In this document: positions 1-9,403 of the stretch, one piece after another
How positions within the stretch are numbered: position 1 is the stretch's first letter
Layout: the number at the start of each line of letters is the position of its first letter
Origin: JANXQG01 sp963824275
GTDB taxonomy: Bacteria > Planctomycetota > Planctomycetia > Pirellulales > Thermoguttaceae
Length of the DNA stretch: 64,000 bases
NCBI GenBank assembly: GCA_963824275.1
Contig: CAWGOT010000013.1
Location: forward strand, 62,001-126,000
Reading direction: 5' to 3'
Position numbers and translations under genes: made by a program
The notes under the pieces: generated by a model
What the model was told of the DNA's origin: nothing
The model's input: only the letters and a program-made list of their open reading frames with translations
Databases searched by the model: none

Positions 1-13
1 ACGAGGTGAGAAC

Positions 14-556
14 ATGGGACTGTTTGAGAAGATCGGACATGCTGTGTCCAGGGCCGCCGTCTCCGCCGGAAGCGATGTCGTGCATTCCGCAGCCCTGAGG
101 AAGGCTGAACTGGAGCTCAGCGAGCTTGTCAACCGCTACGATGACTGCTACATCATCATTGGCAAACGGATCGCCGAGTACCTCCGCAACGGCGAAACGA
201 TCGAGGACCCGAAGGTCCAGCAGGCCTTCGAGCGGATCAAGAAGCTCGACCTGGAGAGGGCCGAGAAAGAGAGCGTCATTCGCGACTTGAAAGGGGCTTC
301 GATGGAGGCCAGCGAAGCCGAAGAGCTGGTGGCCCTGGAGGCCGAGGTCGAGCATGACGTGCGGAAGTGCAAGGAGCTCGTCGACATGGGCGTCGATTCC
401 CAGGAGGAGTTCGACCGCAGGGTGGCTACGCTGCGCAACAAGGTCAAGAACTTCAAGCAACTCCGTGCCCTCGACCATGCCCACAGGAAGGGCCTGATTG
501 CCGACGACGAATACAAGCGGAAAACGGCGGCGCTGCTCGGCCAACCGGTCGTATAG
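14..556 (+). CDS. Hypothetical coiled-coil protein
   Basis: A 180-residue, highly charged protein that I do not recognise as a named family. Residues about 25-150 are rich in Glu, Lys, Arg and Leu with heptad-like spacing, which suggests a long helical or coiled-coil rod. There is no signal peptide or membrane segment, so it is probably cytoplasmic. The last 25 residues (GLIADDEYKRKTAALLG) resemble a SHOCT-type short C-terminal motif, where a Gly-Leu-Ile turn is followed by an acidic helix; that link is tentative. The ATG at 14 follows a good GAGGTGAG ribosome binding site at 3-10. It reads in the same direction as the giant gene downstream but is separated from it by 87 bases. Confidence 0.75.
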   Translation: MGLFEKIGHAVSRAAVSAGSDVVHSAALRKAELELSELVNRYDDCYIIIGKRIAEYLRNGETIEDPKVQQAFERIKKLDLERAEKESVIRDLKGASMEASEAEELVALEAEVEHDVRKCKELVDMGVDSQEEFDRRVATLRNKVKNFKQLRALDHAHRKGLIADDEYKRKTAALLGQPVV

Positions 557-643
557 AACCGTGGCGGCACTCTCAAACGGGTTGCCATCCCGACCGCGAA
601 AGGGCATACTGAGATTGGGCAACTTCTTGAAAGGCGTCCGAAA

Positions 644-1346
644 ATGACCCTTGCATCGCGTGCTTGTGCGGCCGGGCTGGCCGCCGGCCTCTTGATCGCC
701 GCATGGCTGCCCGCAAGGGCGCCGCCGCCGAAATGCGCGCCGAAGACGGCGGCAGCGGCACGTCGACCGGCGCACGCGCTGGTCGCCGCATCACGAATCG
801 CTCGGCGCGCTGGTGGCCACGATCGACGGCCGCGACGTGCCGCTGACCATCGGCTACCACAAGGTCAGCGTCGAGATCCGCGACCAGATCGCCCGCACCA
901 CGATCGAAGAGTCGTTCGTCAACCACCTCGCGGCCGCGCTAGAGGGCGAGTTCTACTTCCCCCTGCCGCAAGACGCCTCGATCGCCGGGTTCGGCATGTG
1001 GATCGGCGACCGGCTGGTCGAGGCCGACGTTGTCGAGAAGCAGCGGGCCCGCGCGATCTTCGAGACCTTCCTCAGCCGGCGGCTCGATCCGGGCCTGCTG
1101 GAATGGACGGGCGGCAACCTCTTCAAGGCCCGCGTCTTTCCCATCCCCGGCAAATCGGAAAAACGCATCACGATCACCTACACGCAGTTCCTGCCGCTGC
1201 GGGACGGGGTCTATCGCTACCAGTACGGGCTGCAAAGCGAGATGCTCAAGCAGAACCCGCTGCGGCAGTTGGAGATCGACGTCAAGGTGAGACTCAACCG
1301 TGCCGCTGCGGAACGCCGCCTCGCCCTCGCATGCGACTCGCAATAG
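644..1346 (+). CDS. Giant VIT-vWA-TPR protein, piece 1: signal peptide and VIT domain (frame-disrupted)
   Basis: This is the start of a giant secreted protein that runs to 9182. The ATG at 644 begins a typical signal peptide: a basic start, a hydrophobic Ala/Leu/Gly core and Ala-Arg-Ala near residue 26. The reading frame then shifts around 720-800. From about 760 the new frame carries a VIT (vault/inter-alpha-trypsin) domain with recognisable phrases such as TIEESFVNHL, EGEFYFPLP and GNLFKARVFPIP. VIT domains normally sit directly before a vWA domain, as they do here after a second shift near 1300. The frame breaks look like indels because domain order and sequence continue without a gap. Confidence 0.7.
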
Positions 1347-3138
1347 CCTGGCGCCCCATGCGGCCCGCGTCGAGTTCGCGGCCAAGGACTATGTGCCGGC
1401 GGGCGATTTCGAGGTCGTGATCGAACCGGCCCGACAGCAGTCGGTCATCACCGTCATTCCACACCGCAGTGGCGACGACGGCTACTTCATGCTGCAACTT
1501 GCGGTGACTGGCAGCAAAGACAGCCCGCCTGCAAGTCGTCAAGTCGTTCCCTCCAGCGAGCCGCTCGACCTGCGGATCATCGCCGATACGTCGGCCTCGA
1601 TGGACGCCGCCAATCGCAAGCGCCAGGGCGAGTTCGTCGCGGCCGTCCTGGCAGCGCTCACAGAGAAGGATACGTTCAACCTGGCCACGGCCGACGTCGA
1701 TTGTTCTTGGGTATTTGCAGCCGCCAAACCGGCCGACGCCAAGGCGGCGGAAACGGCCCGGCAGTTCCTGGCCGCCCGCACGTCGCTGGGCTGGACCGAT
1801 CTCGATCGCACCTTCGCGTCGGCCCTCAAGCAATGCGGACCGAAGACGCAGGTGATCTATGTGGGCGACGGCATCGTGACCGCCGGCGACGGCGATCCGG
1901 CGGCCTTCGCCAAGCGGCTGCGGCGGATGGTCGACGAACGTACTCATCACGCTCCGCGTGATGCCGGCGCCTCCCAGGGCCCTCACGCGGAGCGTGAGGA
2001 GTACGGGACGTTTCACGCCGTGGCCACGGGCAACAGTTTCGAGCCGACCGTGATGAGGGCGATTGCCTCGATCGGCGGCGGGTCGATGCGGCAGATCAAT
2101 GCCAGCGGCCCTAAGGCCGCAGCCCTGGACCTGCTGCACGAGATCGCCGAGCCGGGTCTCCGCGACGTGAAGGTCGAGTTCCACGGCCTCCGCACCGCGC
2201 GGGTCTATCCCGATCCGTTGCCCAACCTGGCCACCGGCACACAGCAGATCATCCTCGGCCGCTACCGGCCGGAAGGCAAAGAGCAAACGGGCGAAGTGAT
2301 CGTCACCGGCACGCAGGACGGCAAACCGGTCCGCTTCACGGCCCCGGTCACGCTCCCTTCTGCCTCAGCGGGTGAGGGCACCTTGGGCGGGCCGCAGGGT
2401 AAGACGGATTGCCAATCCGTCCTACGGACTGAGGGCACCTTGCTCCCCTCTGCCTCTGGGAGAGGGGCCGGGGGTGAGGGCAGTTCTTTTATTCCGCGGC
2501 TGTGGGCCCGCATGCATCTCGATGCCCTGCTGGCGCAAGGGGACTCGCCGGCGGTCCGTGAGGAGATCATCGCCTTGTCGGAAGCGTATCACATCATCAC
2601 GCCCTACACGTCGTTCTTGGTGCTGGAGAGCGATGCCGACCGCGAGCGATTCAAGGTTGGAAGCCGGTTCCGCATGCGCGACAGCGAGCGGTATTTTGCC
2701 GAGGGGTGCGCCGTCGCCAACCGGGAGTTGGCCCAAGAGCAGATGAAGCAATCGGCCGCCTGGCGGCTCGATCTGCGCGCGAAGTGCTGCGGCAGCTCGA
2801 CACGCTCGACCGCGACCCGTGGGCCTTCCAAACGGTCGATGACACCGGGTTCAGCAGCATCAACAGCGGCATCGGTTTCTTCGGCTTCGGCGGCTACGGC
2901 GCGGCCAACCCGATGCCGGACGACCTGGAAGAGATCGACGACTCGGCCGAGCCGGCCATCGAGCCATTCATGGAACCGGATGACCAGCGTCCCCTCGACG
3001 GCGGCCAGCAACCGGCGCCTTCGCAAGACGGAAAAGGCCCCGGCATCTCCGCGGTTGCAGGCAATGCCGGAAGAGGATTGCCTTTGCTGCAAGACCTCGG
3101 CCTGGAACACCCGGATTCGGCAGCGGGCCGATCTCTGA
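1300..3138 (+). CDS. Giant VIT-vWA-TPR protein, piece 2: vWA domain
   Basis: Continuation of the gene begun at 644. The DTSASM motif (1584-1601) is the DxSxS metal-ion-dependent adhesion site of a von Willebrand A domain, which binds Mg and protein ligands. Later conserved vWA stretches include TQVIYVGDG and the SIGGG segment. The VIT-vWA order matches inter-alpha-trypsin heavy-chain-like bacterial proteins. The frame is good to about 2760; after that the true protein moves to the next piece, and the last 120 codons here are out of frame. Two kinds of palindromic repeat are read through in frame: 1939-2005 inside the vWA domain, and a composite at 2356-2486 in the linker after it. Confidence 0.75.
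   Translation: MPLRNAASPSHATRNSLAPHAARVEFAAKDYVPAGDFEVVIEPARQQSVITVIPHRSGDDGYFMLQLAVTGSKDSPPASRQVVPSSEPLDLRIIADTSASMDAANRKRQGEFVAAVLAALTEKDTFNLATADVDCSWVFAAAKPADAKAAETARQFLAARTSLGWTDLDRTFASALKQCGPKTQVIYVGDGIVTAGDGDPAAFAKRLRRMVDERTHHAPRDAGASQGPHAEREEYGTFHAVATGNSFEPTVMRAIASIGGGSMRQINASGPKAAALDLLHEIAEPGLRDVKVEFHGLRTARVYPDPLPNLATGTQQIILGRYRPEGKEQTGEVIVTGTQDGKPVRFTAPVTLPSASAGEGTLGGPQGKTDCQSVLRTEGTLLPSASGRGAGGEGSSFIPRLWARMHLDALLAQGDSPAVREEIIALSEAYHIITPYTSFLVLESDADRERFKVGSRFRMRDSERYFAEGCAVANRELAQEQMKQSAAWRLDLRAKCCGSSTRSTATRGPSKRSMTPGSAASTAASVSSASAATARPTRCRTTWKRSTTRPSRPSSHSWNRMTSVPSTAASNRRLRKTEKAPASPRLQAMPEEDCLCCKTSAWNTRIRQRADL
1939..2005. repeat. Palindromic repeat (GTACTCATCACG family), copy 1, inside vWA gene
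   Basis: CGTACTCATCACGCTCCGCG and, 23 bases later, the complementary half ending GGAGCGTGAGGAGTACG form an imperfect inverted repeat read in frame within the vWA domain. The insert adds about 22 residues rich in Arg, His and Ala. Confidence 0.8.
2356..2486. repeat. Composite palindromic repeats in vWA-TPR linker
   Basis: Two partial CTCTGCCTCTGGGAGAGGGG-type units flank one ACGGATTGCCAATCCGT palindrome (2404-2420). All are read in frame and code for a low-complexity Ser/Gly/Thr-rich linker. Confidence 0.75.
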
Positions 3139-4910
3139 ACACCATGAGGGCCCAAGGGGGCGGCATGCCACAGGGCATGGGCGGGGGTTTCGACATGACC
3201 GACTGGGGCCGTTATTGGCACGATCTGGCAATGCAATGGCCGGCCCTCTTTCCCGAACCGCTGCCCGTCGCCCCCATACCGGTCGAGTTCAAGTCGTCCT
3301 GGCCGGCCGAGGCCCGCGCGCTGGCGCGGGACCTGCTGCGGACTGACGCCGTCGCCGCCAAGAACGGCCTGCGGATCGAGATCGACGAGTGCTCCTTCGA
3401 CACGCGATGGGGCGAGCTGTCATCCCGGTCGCAGGCCCTGGTCCTGCTCGCCCCATCGGCCTGGCTGGTCCGCGCGAAGTCGGACGACTGGAACAACGTT
3501 GACTACTGGTCCCGCTCGCCGACGTGGGGCCTGGCGAGGGGCCTGTTCGGCTTAACGTCCTGGGTCAATGTGGCGCCGCCCTGGGGCGCGGGCACGCGGT
3601 TCCACGACGACCAGACGAAGGTTGCGTGGTGCGATGCCAGGGAAATAGGCGCCTTCTCGAAGGACCTGCTCCTGGGCACCGTGCGCCAGTCGCGATCGGG
3701 CGATGTGGGCCGCCTCACGGCGGACTTAGGCAACGGCACGCCGTTGGACTTGGGCGAGGGCGCTATCCGGCCCTTGGACCAGTCGTATCCCATCTTCCGC
3801 CAGATTACGCCGCAGGCCGGCGGACAGGTCTGGCTCGTGGCGGGGGCCTATCCGGGACCGCGCGAGTACCGCATCCTGATCGACACGCGGCGGAAGGTCG
3901 TCGTGAAGGTCGAGCAACGCAACGAGGGCCGGCTCGTTGCCACGACCACGTCGGGCGATTTCGTGCAAGTGGCCGGCGCGTGGTTCGCAGGCCGCATCGA
4001 AACGACCGATGCCCAGGGCCGGCAAACGTCGCTCGTCACGCAGACCATCACCGCGCTGGGGCCGGGCGACCTCGATCGGCAATGGAAGGCAGAGCTTGCC
4101 GATCGCGATCGGGCGCAGCTCGTGCGCACCCCCCTGCCCGATCTGGCCAAGGCCAGGCGTGCCGCGGCCGCGGGCAAGACTACCTTCGAGGACGAAATCG
4201 CGCTCTTCTTGCACTTCCAGCAAAGCCAGCAATGGGGCCGCGCGCTGGAACACTTCGAGAAGGCCGAGAAGCTCTCGGGCAAGCCCGGAATGCGATGGGT
4301 CCGCTACAACCTCCTGCTGCTTTGCCGCCGCCACGAAGAACTCAAAAAGTGCTTCTTCGACGAGGCCGCGCGGATCGCACGCGCGGGCGGCGATCGGGCC
4401 TTCCCGGCCGACTCCATCCTCGGCCCTGCCTCCTGCTCTCTGGAAGCCGACGAGATGCTCGCCCTACTGGACCTCTTGCGGCCGGTCTATGAGCGCCTGC
4501 CGGCCGAACTGCAGGGGATGAAGACCTGGACGGAGCGCCGCATCGACTGCCTGGACCGGGTGGAGCGAACGGCTGACGTGGAGCGGCTCCGCAAGCAACT
4601 GGCCGAGCAGTTCCCGCACGACTGCGACTGTCAGACCCGCTATCTCTACGATCTGCTCGGCAGGGGCGAAGACGAGGCGGCGGCCGTCTGGCTCGATCGC
4701 CTGCTGGGGCCCGGGGCCCGCTGGACGCCCCAGGAGGAAGGAACGCTGCGCAACGTCCGCATTGCCACGCTCGACTCCGACGGCCGCAGCGCTGAATTGT
4801 CGGACTACCTGGCGGCCTGGATCGCGCAAAATCCGCGCCTGCCGGCGCCGTATGAGCGCTATGTGGGCGAGTTGTTGCGCACGGCCGCGTGCAACAGGCC
4901 GAGGGCTTGA
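2706..4910 (+). CDS. Giant VIT-vWA-TPR protein, piece 3: linker, possible LolA-like region and TPR start
   Basis: Third piece, valid from about 2770 to 4880. The first 150 residues form a low-complexity linker rich in Gly, Pro, Asp and Glu. Residues about 330-440 (around YPGPREYRILIDTRRK, then repeated strand-like segments ending GRIETTDAQGR) look like a beta-rich outer-membrane-lipoprotein-carrier (LolA/MucB-like) fold; this is a weak resemblance. From residue about 490 the sequence becomes helical with repeated Trp/Leu/Ala patterns typical of tetratricopeptide repeats. No new ribosome binding site is apparent at the join with piece 2, supporting one continuous gene. The protein probably acts outside the cytoplasm, given the signal peptide in piece 1. 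Confidence 0.65.
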   Translation: MRRRQPGVGPRADEAIGRLAARSAREVLRQLDTLDRDPWAFQTVDDTGFSSINSGIGFFGFGGYGAANPMPDDLEEIDDSAEPAIEPFMEPDDQRPLDGGQQPAPSQDGKGPGISAVAGNAGRGLPLLQDLGLEHPDSAAGRSLNTMRAQGGGMPQGMGGGFDMTDWGRYWHDLAMQWPALFPEPLPVAPIPVEFKSSWPAEARALARDLLRTDAVAAKNGLRIEIDECSFDTRWGELSSRSQALVLLAPSAWLVRAKSDDWNNVDYWSRSPTWGLARGLFGLTSWVNVAPPWGAGTRFHDDQTKVAWCDAREIGAFSKDLLLGTVRQSRSGDVGRLTADLGNGTPLDLGEGAIRPLDQSYPIFRQITPQAGGQVWLVAGAYPGPREYRILIDTRRKVVVKVEQRNEGRLVATTTSGDFVQVAGAWFAGRIETTDAQGRQTSLVTQTITALGPGDLDRQWKAELADRDRAQLVRTPLPDLAKARRAAAAGKTTFEDEIALFLHFQQSQQWGRALEHFEKAEKLSGKPGMRWVRYNLLLLCRRHEELKKCFFDEAARIARAGGDRAFPADSILGPASCSLEADEMLALLDLLRPVYERLPAELQGMKTWTERRIDCLDRVERTADVERLRKQLAEQFPHDCDCQTRYLYDLLGRGEDEAAAVWLDRLLGPGARWTPQEEGTLRNVRIATLDSDGRSAELSDYLAAWIAQNPRLPAPYERYVGELLRTAACNRPRA

Positions 4911-7774
4911 TCGCTCGCTGGCTCGAGGAAGGGCGGCAGCAGAGCGGGGGCTTGCCCGAGGACGTTTCCGCGCGGCTCCAGGCCGCCGTGTCGCTGGCCA
5001 TGGGGCAGCGTGCCTATTGGCCCGATGATCGTTGGGCCAAACCGCTCGGCGAGACGGCGCTGGCCCTTGCGCGATTCCCGCCGGGAGACGTTTTCGGCTA
5101 CGCCCGCACGTCGGGCCCCTGGATTGCCGGCACAATCATGGACGGCTGGAGTGGCGATGTTCGGACTAACCCGCCAGGCAACGAATACTACCGTGTGATC
5201 GAGACGGCTGCCCGCCGGCTTCAGGACGAGGCAGAGACGCTCTCGCCGCAGGAGATCGAGCAGTTGGTGAATTGGGCGTCGCTGAACGACTCGCCGGTCG
5301 ATGCGGGGCAGTGGAAGAAGATCGCCCTGGCGCTGCGCCGCCGTTGGGACGTCCAACCGCAGGCCGACACGAAGAACCAACTGGGCAGGATTTTGGCCGG
5401 CGTGCTTGCGGCGCATGCTGATGCGGGCGAGGTGCTCGCCTTTTTGCGGACCGATGTCCAGGCTGCGACGGAGGACTGGAAATGGTACAGCGCGGGCCAG
5501 TTGTTCGAGGCGATTCTCAGCCAACCGTGGTCGGAGGCAAACGAGGACGAGGCCCTTTCGATCTTGGACAAGTTCACCTTCGGCACGGACCACGCGGAGA
5601 ATCTGGCGAGCCAGATACCCGCATTGTGCCGGCTTACGGATTGCATGCTCCAGGCACGTTACCACGTACTGATCACGCTCCGCCGTGATGACGTACCATC
5701 ACGGCGGAGCGTGATGAGTACGTGTCGCGAGGGCCTTGCCGACCACTTGCGAAGCGCGGCGTCGAAGGCCGCGCCGGGCCTGGCACGCTGGATTGAAAGC
5801 GAGGCGATCTACCTCGACGTGCTCTCGGGCAGAAACCCCGACAAGCTGGCGGCAGAATGCTGGAAGGAACTTGGCCCTCCGCCCGCCGGGCCGCGCTCGC
5901 CGCGCGGCGGCAGGAGCCTGGAGCAACGGCTCGACGATGCCCGCCGAGAGCGTTGCCTGATCGCGCTAATTCGCCTGGCGGCCCGCAACGCCAAGGCAGA
6001 TCTGGGCGATCGCGTGCTGAGCTACCTGGAAAGCTGCCAGGCGGCCGAACCGGGCGAACCGCGCTGGAAACGGTTCCAGTACCAATTGCTGGTCGCGCTC
6101 GATCGGCCTCAAGCGCTGGAGAAGAAACTCCGGCAATGGATCGAGGCGGGCGACCCGACCAGCGCCTGGCAGATCACGCTGGGCCGTCTCGCGGCCGAGC
6201 AGGGCCGACTGGCGGAAGCGATCAAGATTTTCGAGACGGTTCGCGCGGCCGACGAGCTCACGTCTCAGGACTATCGCAGGTTGGCCGCCTGGTACACGGC
6301 CGCCGGCCGGCGCGAGGCGGCCGAGCAGGCCGGCATCGCGGCCTTCCTAGCGGATGACGAAGACCGGCTCGATCAGTGGCTCCGGGAGAAGTACGCGCCG
6401 TGGCAACATGCCCCGCTGCCCGCCGCGTTGGACACCGAAGTGCCGCTGGCCCTGATCACAGCCATGGAAAAGTCGAGCGATCCGCAACGGTTCTTGCAGC
6501 AGCTCGGAAATTTCTATCAGTCGACCCAGGATGTCCGCCTGCTGGACGCCCTGGCTGACGGCGTGCTCGGCCACTCGGCGGCGGAAATCTATCCCTTCCT
6601 GCAAGAGTCGCAGCAGGTGTTCCAAGGGGTGCAGGACGAAACCGCCGTCGATTCCGTCGTTCGGCGGATCGCCGCGGTCCGCGGCCGCGCAAAGACCGAG
6701 ATTGACCGGCGGGCGCTCGATCTGCTGGAGTTGCTCATCGAGTGCCGTGCAGTGGAGATGGCGGTGGAGATGAAGCAGCCGGGACCGCACGCCGAGCGGG
6801 CGCTGGCCGCCTTCCGGCGGGCCTGGCAACGCGACTGGTCGCCGGGCGAACCGCGGCTGATGTGCGAGCTGCTGGCCGGGCTCGGCGCGATCGGCGAGCC
6901 CCGCTTAGCCGCCGAGCAGGTCCGCGAAATGGAAAGCCTGTATCGCGGTCTCCCGCCCGGGTCGGCCGATCGGCTCTCCGCGGCCGCGAATCTCTCCAAT
7001 GTGCATTGGTCCTATAAGCACTACAACGCGGCCATCGACCTCTTGGCGTCGGCCTTGAAGGAACGACAGGAGGCCAACGGCGGCGAGCTGCCCTCCGACT
7101 GCCATGAGTTGTTCTCCACGTTGATCGCGCATCTCGAAGAGCGACAGCATTGGGCGCGTGCGGAAACGCTGATCCGCGACCGGCTTGCCCACGCGGCTAA
7201 TCGGAAGTTGGCCGGGGCGCTTACGCCGGAGTTGTATGGGCTTTACGCGGCGGCACTGGCGCAGAACGGCCAGGTTTCGCTGGGCCGCGGCGAGGCGCTG
7301 TACCACGCCCTGGAAAAGAAACTCCGCCAGGCGTTGGACAAGCCCGATCCGGAGCTGGGCGACGACCTCTTGGGCCCGCTGCTGAAGATTTACGAGGCGG
7401 CGCACAAGCAGGGCTATGCCGGCGTGGCCGACGACCTGGAACGATTCGTTGCCGTGCAATTCCCCGAGCTGTTCCAACGCAGTCGGGGCAGCCGCGCGCG
7501 GTCGGGCCTCATAGACACGGTCGCCAACACATTGCACGATGTTGCCGGTCCGCGCGGCCTTGCTCTTCCTCGTCGAGCAAGTGGCAAACGAGACTGCCAG
7601 CCTGGAGCCGGTCGAGGCGGAGTTTTGGGATCCCTTCTATACCAAGCCGGCGCGATGGATTGCGGAAATCAAGGACCTTGGCGATCTCGACGAGCGGCTG
7701 CTGCCGATCATGCTGCGCAGAGTGCGGCGAGAGATCCAATCGCGGACCGTGTTTCGCGAGTCGTTGTCCGGTGA
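4889..7774 (+). CDS. Giant VIT-vWA-TPR protein, piece 4: helical TPR-like repeats
   Basis: Fourth piece, valid to about 7540. It is almost entirely helical, with TPR-like units such as WQITLGRLAAEQGRLAEAIK and DYRRLAAWYTAAGRREAAEQ. TPR arrays bind protein partners. A palindromic repeat at 5664-5722, with the same ends as the one inside the vWA domain, is translated in frame here as a short Arg/Ser/Val-rich insert. The start of this piece overlaps piece 3 and has no separate ribosome binding site, so the break is best read as a one-base indel near 4885. The last 75 codons are out of frame. Confidence 0.65.
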   Translation: MQQAEGLIARWLEEGRQQSGGLPEDVSARLQAAVSLAMGQRAYWPDDRWAKPLGETALALARFPPGDVFGYARTSGPWIAGTIMDGWSGDVRTNPPGNEYYRVIETAARRLQDEAETLSPQEIEQLVNWASLNDSPVDAGQWKKIALALRRRWDVQPQADTKNQLGRILAGVLAAHADAGEVLAFLRTDVQAATEDWKWYSAGQLFEAILSQPWSEANEDEALSILDKFTFGTDHAENLASQIPALCRLTDCMLQARYHVLITLRRDDVPSRRSVMSTCREGLADHLRSAASKAAPGLARWIESEAIYLDVLSGRNPDKLAAECWKELGPPPAGPRSPRGGRSLEQRLDDARRERCLIALIRLAARNAKADLGDRVLSYLESCQAAEPGEPRWKRFQYQLLVALDRPQALEKKLRQWIEAGDPTSAWQITLGRLAAEQGRLAEAIKIFETVRAADELTSQDYRRLAAWYTAAGRREAAEQAGIAAFLADDEDRLDQWLREKYAPWQHAPLPAALDTEVPLALITAMEKSSDPQRFLQQLGNFYQSTQDVRLLDALADGVLGHSAAEIYPFLQESQQVFQGVQDETAVDSVVRRIAAVRGRAKTEIDRRALDLLELLIECRAVEMAVEMKQPGPHAERALAAFRRAWQRDWSPGEPRLMCELLAGLGAIGEPRLAAEQVREMESLYRGLPPGSADRLSAAANLSNVHWSYKHYNAAIDLLASALKERQEANGGELPSDCHELFSTLIAHLEERQHWARAETLIRDRLAHAANRKLAGALTPELYGLYAAALAQNGQVSLGRGEALYHALEKKLRQALDKPDPELGDDLLGPLLKIYEAAHKQGYAGVADDLERFVAVQFPELFQRSRGSRARSGLIDTVANTLHDVAGPRGLALPRRASGKRDCQPGAGRGGVLGSLLYQAGAMDCGNQGPWRSRRAAAADHAAQSAARDPIADRVSRVVVR
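5664..5722. repeat. Palindromic repeat (GTACTCATCACG family), copy 2, inside TPR region
   Basis: ATCACGCTCCGCCGTGAT and ATCACGGCGGAGCGTGAT are perfect complements, with GTACT/AGTAC ends. It is read in frame in the giant gene and adds about 20 residues. Confidence 0.85.
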
Positions 7775-9182
7775 TTATTGGGAGGCGAAGAAGCCGCTGT
7801 TCGCGGCCGTCGCCGAGGACGTGCTGGCCCGGCACAAGGACTCGGAGGCGTACGTCCTCTACGTGGCCGACTTCCTGTCGGGCACCCTCGGTCGATTCGA
7901 CCGCGGCATCGACATCCTCTTGGACGCCCATCGCCGCGGGATGCTCCACCAGGCCGGCCAACTGAAGTTGATCGCCGATCTCCTGCAATATTCGCCCCAG
8001 CGCGGCGGCGAACTGGTCCCGATCCTCGAACCGTTCGTCGCCCGCGAGCCGGACGACCTGCAATATGTCGATTGGTTGATGCGGGCCTATTTCGCCGCCG
8101 GCCGAAAGGAACAACGGCTCGACTTGGCGAAGAAGACCGAGGCGGCCCTCCGCGCCAGCGGCCTTTGGGAAGAGGACGCGATGGCCGCGCTGGGCGAGAT
8201 CTGCCTGGCAAGCGAACTCTTCGAGCCGGCGATTGCCTGCTACCGCGAGGCGATCGCCTGCCACGGGCGGAACGATCGCGGCAAGACCCCGAACGGGCCG
8301 TTTCAGGGCCAATTCGTGTCTCAGCCGCTGCTGCGGCAGCACGTCCTCCATCTTCCCAATCCGCCGCAGGGCGGCAACCGGCCCGTCAAGGGACTGCCCG
8401 ATTACTACAATGCGCTGGCACGGGCCTATTCGGGACTGAAGATGATCGCCGAGGCGGCCGATGCGGCCTCGGCGGCGATTGCCGCTGGGGGGCCGCGGTT
8501 CGGCTTGCTGGAGGAGATCCTTCGCGATGTGCCCGACGTGGACGCCTTCGCGGCGGAACTCGACCGGCGGGCCGACGAAAGCGGCCGGGAGAACACGCTC
8601 GTCCGCAAGGCCCTCAGCCTGATCTACCGAGAGAAAAAGGAGTACGCCAAGGCCATCCGCCAACTCGACAGGGCCGCGGAGGCGCAGCCCAACGACGAGG
8701 AAACGTATCAGCTCCTGCTTGCCTGCTACGACGCGGAGGAAGACAAGGCGGGCGCTGTGCGGCAGTTGCTCCGCCAGCGGGAATGGGCCCGTCGCGACAT
8801 CCATCTGTACGAAGATCTGGCCTACCGGTACGAGGATTTCGGCAAGCCCGAGGAGGCCGAGCGGGCCGTGACCTCGATCGTCGAAGTCCAGCCCTTGGAG
8901 GCCGAAAGCCATCAGTTGCTGGCTGAGATCCGCGAGCGGCAGGACCGCTGGGACGATGCGATCGTCCAGTGGCGGCATGTGGCCCGCATCCGGGCACTGG
9001 AGCCCGAAGGGCTAATCAGCCTTGCCGAGGCCCTGATCCACGAGCGCCGCTGGGCCGAGGCCGCCGAGGTCGCGGCACGGCTCAAGCAGACCGCCTGGCC
9101 GGTGCGGGCAGATAGTTCGCCCGAGGATCTGCGGGCGAAGATGCGCGAGATGGAGGGGGAGATCGAGTGCGGGCGGAAGTGA
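7539..9182 (+). CDS. Giant VIT-vWA-TPR protein, piece 5: C-terminal TPR region
   Basis: Last piece, 547 residues. It carries more TPR-like helices, for example KALSLIYREKKEYAKAIRQL and LYEDLAYRYEDFGKPEEAER, which match the canonical TPR spacing of small residues at positions 8, 20 and 27. It ends at a TGA at 9180-9182. If the whole 644-9182 span is one gene, its product is about 2,800 residues, within the size range of planctomycete giant secreted proteins. No partner gene is obvious: the next gene, rhaA, has its own promoter and belongs to sugar catabolism. The alternative is that this is a separate TPR gene, but the overlapping join makes that less likely. Confidence 0.65.
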   Translation: MLPVRAALLFLVEQVANETASLEPVEAEFWDPFYTKPARWIAEIKDLGDLDERLLPIMLRRVRREIQSRTVFRESLSGDYWEAKKPLFAAVAEDVLARHKDSEAYVLYVADFLSGTLGRFDRGIDILLDAHRRGMLHQAGQLKLIADLLQYSPQRGGELVPILEPFVAREPDDLQYVDWLMRAYFAAGRKEQRLDLAKKTEAALRASGLWEEDAMAALGEICLASELFEPAIACYREAIACHGRNDRGKTPNGPFQGQFVSQPLLRQHVLHLPNPPQGGNRPVKGLPDYYNALARAYSGLKMIAEAADAASAAIAAGGPRFGLLEEILRDVPDVDAFAAELDRRADESGRENTLVRKALSLIYREKKEYAKAIRQLDRAAEAQPNDEETYQLLLACYDAEEDKAGAVRQLLRQREWARRDIHLYEDLAYRYEDFGKPEEAERAVTSIVEVQPLEAESHQLLAEIRERQDRWDDAIVQWRHVARIRALEPEGLISLAEALIHERRWAEAAEVAARLKQTAWPVRADSSPEDLRAKMREMEGEIECGRK

Positions 9183-9214
9183 CTAGGGACTTGGTTCGAA
9201 ACAACTTCGTAGCT

Positions 9215-9268
9215 CGTAGGGTTAGACCCGGGCACCATGGGTACATGGTGCCCGGGTCCCACCCTACG
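9215..9268. repeat. Palindromic repeat (GTAGGG...CCCTAC family)
   Basis: The arms GACCCGGGCACCATG (9225-9239) and CATGGTGCCCGGGTC (9244-9258) are perfectly complementary around a GGTA loop, and outer GTAGGG/CCCTAC bases extend the pairing. Related elements occur at 55929-55970 and 59611-59668, and 51098-51175 is built the same way. It lies just after the giant gene and could also stop transcription, but it has no T-run. Confidence 0.8.
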
Positions 9269-9403
9269 GCTAAATCCATGCAACTCAACCCGAACGACCT
9301 TTCGTACCCACCCAATACGGTGGCGTGTTGACTGCTGCTCCCGATCGTAGGATGTCGGCGGGTGCATTTTGTGCGAGTTTATGATTGCCTGGCGGCGGGC
9401 CAC

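Noticed and set aside
7509..8978. A 489-codon minus-strand frame opposite the TPR region
   Set aside because: The TPR pattern on the plus strand explains the sequence; the opposite product has no recognisable domain.
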